46,630 nt of DNA, from assembly GCA_040374085.1 (NCBI GenBank), contig JBEIVB010000008.1:1-46630 (forward strand), given 5' to 3'. Within the stretch, counting starts at the first letter, position 1. Each line of letters starts with the position of its first letter. A program made the position numbers and the translations under genes. The notes under the pieces were generated by a model. That model did no database searches, was not told the DNA's origin, and was given only the letters and a program-made list of their open reading frames with translations. The DNA comes from JBEIVB01 sp040374085 (GTDB taxonomy: Bacteria; Bacteroidota; Bacteroidia; UBA4408). Positions 40,468-46,630 of this stretch are shown here, one piece after another.

Positions 40468-42391
40468 AACAGCTTTAGAGCACCTGCACTTGCTAACCCA
40501 ACTGTTGAGGTTGGAGAAGGAAACTGAGCGTGAGCTCTATGCACGTCTTGTGCGCAAGGGCAGTATTAAAGAGCGCAAGCGCGAGGGGTTGACCTGGTAT
40601 CCGGTTGAGGTGGTGCGCACCGAATATGGGTTGGGAGAATACCTCATTTTTGAAATTGAAAAACGCGACCACGATGGAACCGCTCACCAATTTTCGGTAG
40701 GCAAAACCGTAGAGCTATTCGGCGGGGCGGATGCAGAAGAAGGCAGCGTGGTGAAAGGTGTTGTGAAATCGCTGCACAGGCACCGCATGGTCATTGCCAC
40801 CACCACGGATGAGACGCCCGATTGGATGGATGATGGCCGGGTAGGCGTGAACATCGTATTTGATGAGTACAGCTTTCGTGAAATGGAGCAGGCCCTAAAA
40901 CGAGCTATGCTGGCCGAGGTTGGTCGCCTCCGCCATTTGCGCGAAACCTTGTATGGCGAAAAGCCGGCGACTTTTACACCCATAACCCTATCGGAGGTGG
41001 AAGGATTAAACGTGCGTCAGCATGAAGCTCTTGAGTTGTGTTTAGGTGCAGAATCGGTGGGCATCATTCACGGTCCACCCGGCACAGGGAAAACCACCAC
41101 CCTAGTGGAAGTTATTGTTCAGCTCTGCCGCACCGAAAGTCAGGTGCTCGTGTGCAGCCCCAGCAACCTGGCAGTAGATCTCTTGGCCGAGAAGCTCTCC
41201 AGACGAGGACTTCAGGTACTTCGCCTGGGCAACCCCACACGCGTTTCGGATGAGCTCTTACAACTTACCCTCGATGGGAAAGTAATGGCTCACCCGGGCT
41301 ATGCCGAGCTGAAAAGCTACCGCAAAACGGCAGAGGAATACAAAACCATGGCACGCAAATACAAGCGGAATTTTGGGCCTTCAGAACGCGAGCAACGCCA
41401 ACTTTTGTTTGCGGAAAGTAAAGCCATCTTGAGGGAAGCCTCAGCCTTGGAAGATTATATAGTGGCTCAGCAGATCAACGGGGCCCAGGTTGTATGCTGC
41501 ACCTTGGTGGGTTCCGCCAGCCATTACTTGGCCAACCGCACCTTTCAAACCTTGGTGATCGACGAAGCTGCACAGGCCCTGGAGCCGGCATGTTGGATAC
41601 CGCTTGCCAGGGCACAACGGGTTCTGTTTGCCGGAGACCATAAGCAGTTGCCGCCCACCATAAAAAGCGAAGAAGCCGCCCGCAAAGGGCTGGGCATTAC
41701 CCTCATGGAGAAAGCCATACAAGCCAACCCATGCTCGGTTATGCTGGAAGAGCAATACCGCATGAATGCAGCCATAATGGCGTTTCCAAACCAGGAGTTA
41801 TATAACGGTAAGCTTGTGGCATTCCCCGGTGTGGCAAACCACAGCCTGTTTGGCGATGAAAGCTCCGAAAATCAGGTAATGGAGTTCATCGATACTGCCG
41901 GCTGCGGCTTCACTGAGGTGGTGAATCCCGAAACGTTCAGCGCGTGCAATCCGGAAGAGGCTGACCTTCTGGTTAAGCACCTGGCTCATCTTGTGGAGAC
42001 CCTCCAACAACGCCCCGATGCCGATGCCCATACCAGCATAGGCATCATCTCGCCCTACAAAGAGCAAGTGCAGGTGCTGCACGAATTGGTGGCCGACCAT
42101 CCCCTGCTCGGAAGCCTAAAAAACTTAACCATACGCACGGTGGATGGATTTCAAGGAAGGGAAAAAGATGTGATTTACCTCAGCCTGGTGCGCAGCAACG
42201 ACCGCCAAGAAATCGGATTCCTGCAAGACATTCGCCGCCTCAACGTGGCCCTTACGCGAGCCCGAAAAAAATTGGTGGTAATCGGCGACAGCGCCACCAT
42301 CACAGCTCACCCTACCTACGAGCGGTTTTGCACATTTTGCTACGAACAAGGATGGGCCAAAAGCGCATGGGACTATAAGGTTTTTGAGTAA
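40460..42391 (+). CDS. SF1 helicase, UPF1/IGHMBP2-like
   Basis: GTG at 40460 is chosen because the ATG further left lies deep inside the SUI1 gene; the resulting 643 residues match the usual size of the bacterial family. An N-terminal helical part, a beta-barrel-like domain (about 50-135) and the SF1 core follow: Walker A GPPGTGKT (about 205-212), LVIDEAAQALEP (motif II), FAGDHKQLPPT, EEQYRMN, TVDGFQGREKDVIYLSLVRSN (motif V) and LNVALTRARKKLVVIGD (motif VI). The family acts on RNA or DNA, 5' to 3' in UPF1-like enzymes. It is coupled to SUI1, which hints at RNA or translation work, but this is inference. Confidence 0.93.
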   Translation: MAETALEHLHLLTQLLRLEKETERELYARLVRKGSIKERKREGLTWYPVEVVRTEYGLGEYLIFEIEKRDHDGTAHQFSVGKTVELFGGADAEEGSVVKGVVKSLHRHRMVIATTTDETPDWMDDGRVGVNIVFDEYSFREMEQALKRAMLAEVGRLRHLRETLYGEKPATFTPITLSEVEGLNVRQHEALELCLGAESVGIIHGPPGTGKTTTLVEVIVQLCRTESQVLVCSPSNLAVDLLAEKLSRRGLQVLRLGNPTRVSDELLQLTLDGKVMAHPGYAELKSYRKTAEEYKTMARKYKRNFGPSEREQRQLLFAESKAILREASALEDYIVAQQINGAQVVCCTLVGSASHYLANRTFQTLVIDEAAQALEPACWIPLARAQRVLFAGDHKQLPPTIKSEEAARKGLGITLMEKAIQANPCSVMLEEQYRMNAAIMAFPNQELYNGKLVAFPGVANHSLFGDESSENQVMEFIDTAGCGFTEVVNPETFSACNPEEADLLVKHLAHLVETLQQRPDADAHTSIGIISPYKEQVQVLHELVADHPLLGSLKNLTIRTVDGFQGREKDVIYLSLVRSNDRQEIGFLQDIRRLNVALTRARKKLVVIGDSATITAHPTYERFCTFCYEQGWAKSAWDYKVFE

Positions 42392-42421
42392 AAACCAATC
42401 GCTTATAAAGCGTCAAATGGG

Positions 42422-44797
42422 TTATTTCACTTCTAGATAATCGTAACCGTCGGCCGGAAGCGCAATTTCGACTTGGTTGCCCTTAGCGTTTACCGGCAAC
42501 CCGTTCATGCTGCTGATGGATTTTCCAACCCAATCGGCAGGCATTGTAAAACGAATCGTTCCCGCATCCTTTCCCTTGCGCAGCACAACCAACACGTTTT
42601 GATCGAAATAAGAGCGCAGCATCACCCATTCGGTATCGGTTACCTTTAGAAACCGAACATCCCCCAATATGAGCGCCGGATGAGCATCGCGGTAGCGAGC
42701 CATCTTTTGGGTAGCCTCCAAGGTCCGTTTTTCTGCCTCTGCCAACCCGTCAAAGCGCATCATGCGGCGGTTATCGGGGTCTCCTGCGCCGGGCATGCCG
42801 AACTCATCTCCATAATACAAAACGGGTATTCCGGGAATGGAGAAGTTGAAGGCATGCAGCTGCAAAAGCTTGGCGTACCCTCGTGCATCGGGCACACCCA
42901 CCGTACGCTCCCACGCCACTTTGCGGTCGTCCTCCGAAAACTGCATCCCTCCGCCTGCGTAACTGATGAAACGCGCCAAATCGTGGTTGCCCGAAATGTT
43001 GCCCATAAGGTGATGCGCTCCATAATAGCTGAAGGTTTCCTGCAGGGAATGCTTCAAACGTTGAAAGCTCTGCCCATCCTCGGCAAACACCGAGCGGGCA
43101 TCGAAGTATAAATTGAAATCAAACTGCCCATCTTGCTCCCCGCTGTTCACATAGCTGGCAATGAGCTCGCGGCTGCCGAAAGTTTCCCCAATCTGATATA
43201 TGCGTTTACCGGTAGGTTGCTCAATGCGCGTTTTGAGTTTGAGGGTGAGCAGGCGCCAGAAATCTTCACTGACATGCTTGGTAGCATCGTGGCGAAACCC
43301 ATCCAGGTCGTAGGTTTTGATCCACCACACAGCAGAGTCGGTCATGGCCTCTACCACCTGAGGTTTGGTATAATCCAAATCGGGTAAAAAGGTATCAAAC
43401 CAAGTGGTAAGACGGTGCTCGTCCCAAATGCGGATGTTCTTGCGCCCATCGGGAAGATCAATGGGTGTGGTCCACTCGGGGTGCTGCTTGTAGAGGGGAT
43501 GCTCCTGATGAACGTGGTTGGAAACAAAATCCAACAACACCTTCATTCCCCGGGCATGTGCCTCGCGCACCAACTCGTGAAGGTCGCTGCTGATGCCTAA
43601 GCGATGGTCGATTTGGGTGCTGCTGATGGGCCAATAGCCATGGTATCCGCTGTACGTTCTGTGAGGCTCAGGATACTCCACGTATCCCTTTTCCGGATTG
43701 GCCACAATAGGAGAAAGCCAAATGGTGTTGATGCCCAAACGATCGAAGTATCCGTCTTTTATGCGTGCGGTGATGCCCGCAAGATCGCCGCCCATGTAAT
43801 TGGCTCGTGAATCGATGGCGGCATCGCGCACCGGAGCATCGTTGCTGCTGCTGCCGTTGGCAAATCGATCTACCAAGGCGAAGTACATACTCATTCCCTG
43901 AAACGCGCCTCCTGTGGGATGCAGCGCAATCTGACCCTTTTCCATAAAGATCATGAGGTCGTTGCAAGCTCCGATTCGGTTGTAACCGAAAACGCGCAAC
44001 ACACCATCCGGTGCTGTTGTTATGCTTTCATCTAATGAAACGATAAAGCCATCCGGCTTCTTCTCCATCAGGGTTGATGCCACCAAGGTGTTGTTCCAAA
44101 GGACCAGAAGGGTATCGGGTCGGAGAGCAGCATCTACACCCAGATGGAGTTTATTGCCCTGTAGGTTTTGGGTATACACAATCGGCATGGCATCAAAAGA
44201 CTTACCCACACGCAATACCGAGTTCCAACCACCCGAACCATTTGAGATGGAGTCTTTGTTGGCCGGATCGAGCATCCATTTGCCGTCTACCACAATCTGG
44301 TAAGCATACTGCCCCGGATTCAACGCCACTACCCCAATCCATTTATTAAACTGACCTTTTAAAAGGTTGCGGGTTTTTTCTTCATTGAGCGGAGTCTTTT
44401 TTGGATCCCAACCGTTGAAATCGCCTGCAACCGCAACCGAGTTGTAACGCTTGCCTTTCGGATCAAACCCGAGCGGTTTCAATTGCTTTCGGGATCGATA
44501 CAAAACAACCGCCTCCATCTTCCCTTTGCTCCAAAAGCGCAACAATGAAACCGCTGCCGGACGCATTCCGTTTGGAACCACCAGCATAGACTGCTTATCG
44601 TACGAGAGCGTAACGCGATAATCGGGCCAAGCCCGGACCGAGTCCAATTTGGACGGATCGATCATAAAATCGCGGGTAATCAAACGGGTATTGTTTTGCT
44701 CGAGGTGCACCGGAGGAATTACCCCATGCAAAATGCCGGCCTTAAGCCCATTGCTTAGAAGGGCCAAGCACATCAGCCCCTTCACCCAATGCTTCAT
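42422..44797 (-). CDS. Secreted alpha-amylase with CBM48-like domain, GH13
   Basis: The 791-residue protein begins with a signal peptide (MKHWVKGLMCLALLSNGLKA). Residues 118-198 form a glycogen-binding/CBM48 domain (VAVAGDFNGWDPKKTPL, GQYAYQIVVDGKWMLDP). The GH13 barrel shows DFVSNH (423-428), the nucleophile Asp504 in DLDGFRHDATKHV, acid Glu538 in QIGETFGS and Asp606 in GNHDLARF. A C-terminal beta domain closes it. It should hydrolyse glycogen- or starch-like glucans outside or in the periplasm. It converges on the helicase gene (stop 42391). The upstream neighbours on the same strand are the GlcNAc-kinase-like gene and GapN. It is a different subtype from the amylase at 7360..9201. Confidence 0.92.
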   Translation of the reverse strand: MKHWVKGLMCLALLSNGLKAGILHGVIPPVHLEQNNTRLITRDFMIDPSKLDSVRAWPDYRVTLSYDKQSMLVVPNGMRPAAVSLLRFWSKGKMEAVVLYRSRKQLKPLGFDPKGKRYNSVAVAGDFNGWDPKKTPLNEEKTRNLLKGQFNKWIGVVALNPGQYAYQIVVDGKWMLDPANKDSISNGSGGWNSVLRVGKSFDAMPIVYTQNLQGNKLHLGVDAALRPDTLLVLWNNTLVASTLMEKKPDGFIVSLDESITTAPDGVLRVFGYNRIGACNDLMIFMEKGQIALHPTGGAFQGMSMYFALVDRFANGSSSNDAPVRDAAIDSRANYMGGDLAGITARIKDGYFDRLGINTIWLSPIVANPEKGYVEYPEPHRTYSGYHGYWPISSTQIDHRLGISSDLHELVREAHARGMKVLLDFVSNHVHQEHPLYKQHPEWTTPIDLPDGRKNIRIWDEHRLTTWFDTFLPDLDYTKPQVVEAMTDSAVWWIKTYDLDGFRHDATKHVSEDFWRLLTLKLKTRIEQPTGKRIYQIGETFGSRELIASYVNSGEQDGQFDFNLYFDARSVFAEDGQSFQRLKHSLQETFSYYGAHHLMGNISGNHDLARFISYAGGGMQFSEDDRKVAWERTVGVPDARGYAKLLQLHAFNFSIPGIPVLYYGDEFGMPGAGDPDNRRMMRFDGLAEAEKRTLEATQKMARYRDAHPALILGDVRFLKVTDTEWVMLRSYFDQNVLVVLRKGKDAGTIRFTMPADWVGKSISSMNGLPVNAKGNQVEIALPADGYDYLEVK

Positions 44798-44891
44798 GTG
44801 TTTGCGTAGCGTTTATTCGCCCCCAAAATAGGAAAAAGACAGGCTGCACCTAACGATTCAACACCCTAAAATAAAGACGCTCTTGATGCGC

Positions 44892-45749
44892 CTATACCTT
44901 ATTGGGAATCAAATACTTCAAATGATAATCCACCAACCCGTAAATGGGCTTTTGGATGATGTTGCCCACCTTTATGCCCAACGATTCCGCCGCCTTTCGG
45001 AGGATGTCCTCGAAATGAAAGGCAATGGAACCTATGAAATGTACAGGGTATTTCTGGTGGTTGGGGAAACAGCAGACGTGGTTGCGCAGGAACTCAACGC
45101 TGCCGTTGTACACCATGTCCTGCACGAAAGGCAGGTGCTTGTTGTCGGAAATCACCTTCATGAACGAAGCCAAATACACGTTTGCATGGGGCTTCATGTA
45201 TACGTTTTCGAAAATGATGTCCTTGGTAAGACCAAATTTATCTTTCAAATCGCGGTGCAGAGGCTCAGGAAGCTGGTTGTACAGGTATTTTGACAAAACC
45301 TGCTTTCCATAATAACTGCCACTGCCCTCGTCGCCGAGGATGTAGCCCAAAGCAGGAACCATTTCTTTCACAATGTCTCCATCGAAATAGCAGGAGTTGG
45401 AGCCGGTGCCCAAGATGCACGAGATGCCCGGATTGCCGTTGTAGGTGGCAAAAGCTGCAGCCACCAAATCGTGATCCACATAGATGTTCGCTTTGGGGAA
45501 GCAGATGCTCAGGGCCCGCTCCACCACGAGTTTTAGGTCGCGGCTGCTGCATCCTGCGCTGTACAAAAATACCAGCTTCACTTCATTGCGAACGGCATAA
45601 AGTTCTTGGTTCTCTTGGATGGCCTTGGAAATAATCTCCTCGTTATGAAAAAAGGGATTGAACCCCATGGTGCTGAAATCGCGGCGGGTTTCGCCATCTA
45701 CCAGCACCCAATCGCATTTGGTGGAACCACTGTCGGCAATTAGAATCAT
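44892..45749 (-). CDS. BadF/BadG-type ATPase, N-acetylglucosamine kinase-like
   Basis: The 285-residue protein has the ASKHA start MILIADSGSTKCDWVLVD (phosphate-1 motif), then YSAGCSSRDLKL, DHDLVAAAFATYNGNPGISCILGTGSNSCYFDG (adenosine/phosphate-2), and LGDEGSGSYYGKQVL. These are the features of the BadF/N-acetylglucosamine kinase family in Bacteroidota. It probably phosphorylates GlcNAc or another hexosamine for cell wall recycling. The ATG at 45749 follows the gapN-like stop by 18 bases, so they may be one transcript. The exact sugar is not known. Confidence 0.85.
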   Translation of the reverse strand: MILIADSGSTKCDWVLVDGETRRDFSTMGFNPFFHNEEIISKAIQENQELYAVRNEVKLVFLYSAGCSSRDLKLVVERALSICFPKANIYVDHDLVAAAFATYNGNPGISCILGTGSNSCYFDGDIVKEMVPALGYILGDEGSGSYYGKQVLSKYLYNQLPEPLHRDLKDKFGLTKDIIFENVYMKPHANVYLASFMKVISDNKHLPFVQDMVYNGSVEFLRNHVCCFPNHQKYPVHFIGSIAFHFEDILRKAAESLGIKVGNIIQKPIYGLVDYHLKYLIPNKV

Positions 45750-45767
45750 GTTTATGTGTAGGTTGGG

Positions 45768-46630
45768 TTAGAGGATGTAGTCGGTGGAAAGAAACTTCGA
45801 CCGTCGGTTTTCGAGGATGTCGGTAGTGAGGTGCTGATTGAGCTCACCTTCTTTAAACGCCACCATGGTACGAATGGAGAACACCCGAAGCGCATCGCCC
45901 ACAGAGAGGGTGCCCTCGGCGCTGTCTTTGCGTCCGTTGAACGGATACACATCAGGGCCGCGCTGGCACTGGCTGTTGATGTTTACGCGGCCAACCTGGT
46001 TTACCAAATGGTCTACCAGCTCGCTCAGGCGCTGAGGATCACGACCAAAAATGCTCACCTGCTGTCCGTAGTTTGAATCTACCATGTAGTGTATGGGTGT
46101 TGCAATATCGGAAAACGGAACAATGGGCACCACAGGTCCAAACTGCTCTTCGTGGTAGATGCGCATGTCGGGGGTAACGGGATACAGCACGGTGGGAGCA
46201 ACAAAGCTCTCGAGTGACGCTCCACCCCCCTCATTCATAATCTGTGCTCCGTGTTGAAGGGCATCTTCAATAAGGCTGAGGAGGTAGGCGGGCTTATCGG
46301 CTTCGGGCAGAGGGGTGATGGCTGCATTTTCGTAGGGCATGCCCCGTTTTAACGTGCTGAGTTTCTCCAGAAAAAGAGCCAAGAAAGCATCGAGCACTTG
46401 CTCATGCACAAACAGCATCTTCAGTGCCGTGCAGCGTTGCCCATTAAACGAAAGCGATCCGGTGATGCACTCTTCAGCAGCCAGATTCAAGTCTGCATCG
46501 GGCAGCACGATGCCCGGATTTTTTGCCTCCAAACCCAAAACCGAACGTAAGCGGTTGGGGCGGGGATGCGCTTTTTTCAGGAGGTTGGCTGTTTTACTGG
46601 ATCCGATGAACCCAAACACATCCACTTGAC
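45768..46630 (-). CDS. gapN: Aldehyde dehydrogenase, GapN-like (NADP-dependent glyceraldehyde-3-phosphate dehydrogenase), 5' truncated
   Basis: The frame runs into the window edge, so only the C-terminal about 287 residues are present. The catalytic Glu is in VLGLEAKNPGIVLPDADL and the catalytic Cys in SLSFNGQRCTALK. Other family features are EEQFGPVVPIVPF, NSQCQRGPDVYPFNGRKDSAEGTLSV and ALRVFSIRTMVAFK at the C-terminus. The GQRCTALK and GPDxxPFxGRKDS forms match GapN, which oxidises glyceraldehyde-3-phosphate to 3-phosphoglycerate while making NADPH without ATP. The start lies outside. Stop is 18 bases before the kinase gene. Confidence 0.85.
   Translation of the reverse strand, partial: QVDVFGFIGSSKTANLLKKAHPRPNRLRSVLGLEAKNPGIVLPDADLNLAAEECITGSLSFNGQRCTALKMLFVHEQVLDAFLALFLEKLSTLKRGMPYENAAITPLPEADKPAYLLSLIEDALQHGAQIMNEGGGASLESFVAPTVLYPVTPDMRIYHEEQFGPVVPIVPFSDIATPIHYMVDSNYGQQVSIFGRDPQRLSELVDHLVNQVGRVNINSQCQRGPDVYPFNGRKDSAEGTLSVGDALRVFSIRTMVAFKEGELNQHLTTDILENRRSKFLSTDYIL

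Overview
The window looks like a chromosomal segment from a member of the Bacteroidota, probably a Flavobacteriales-like lineage (the order is an inference). Signs seen in the sequence are a type B gliding/type 9 secretion C-terminal domain (10605..13325), a PorT-type outer-membrane protein next to ubiE, a split proton-translocating transhydrogenase (pntAA-pntAB-pntB), a K+-dependent-type membrane pyrophosphatase, and several promoters of the Bacteroidota form TTTG-N19/21-TAnnTTTG. No ribosomal RNA, insertion sequence, integrase or CRISPR array is present.

Region 1 (1..3770) is accessory DNA, more AT-rich than the rest. It carries short genes, all on the + strand: the end of a ClpP-fold-protease-like gene with a 67-codon partner, a 171-residue orphan, a PD-(D/E)XK nuclease-like protein of the HsdR N-terminal type, a 67-residue two-helix membrane protein, and a polyvalent-kinase-like gene interrupted by one in-frame TAA. 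Imperfect palindromes sit in the gaps between these genes. One (448..579) has the layout of an integron attC site. Three others (2483..2562, 2811..2900, 3641..3738) belong to one repeat family and each lies just after a gene stop. This gene-plus-3'-palindrome layout is the most unusual thing in the window and suggests a cassette-like acquisition zone ending at the 3' end of recG.

Region 2 (3772..13325, - strand) is one very tightly packed run, read from right to left: a large type B sorting-domain protein, a lipoprotein, ribE, a secreted alpha-amylase, yicC, gmk and recG, with gaps of 26 bases or fewer. Region 3 (13421..22169) has hppA with its own promoter and terminator, a UbiA/MqnP-type prenyltransferase divergent from a NUDIX hydrolase, a TPR protein coupled to a phosphosulfolactate synthase (ComA family), and an ABC exporter with a LolA-like periplasmic protein. 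Region 4 (22205..30927) holds the transhydrogenase operon, porT, ubiE, an ADP-heptose-type PfkB kinase, an aspartate-type aminotransferase, a LolD-like ATPase and a SAM methyltransferase. Region 5 (31048..32621) has rodA, tRNA-Gly(GCC) and tRNA-Leu(UAA).

Region 6 (32690..39136) is a cluster of exported proteins of mostly unknown role: two large secreted proteins, an alpha/beta hydrolase, a beta-barrel candidate and a lipoprotein trypsin-like protease. Region 7 (39236..42391) is a translationally coupled trio: a diacylglycerol-kinase-like lipid kinase, a SUI1/eIF1-like factor and a UPF1/IGHMBP2-like SF1 helicase. Region 8 (42422..46630) is a carbohydrate group: a CBM48-type alpha-amylase, a BadF/GlcNAc-kinase-like enzyme and the C-terminal part of a GapN-like aldehyde dehydrogenase cut by the window end.
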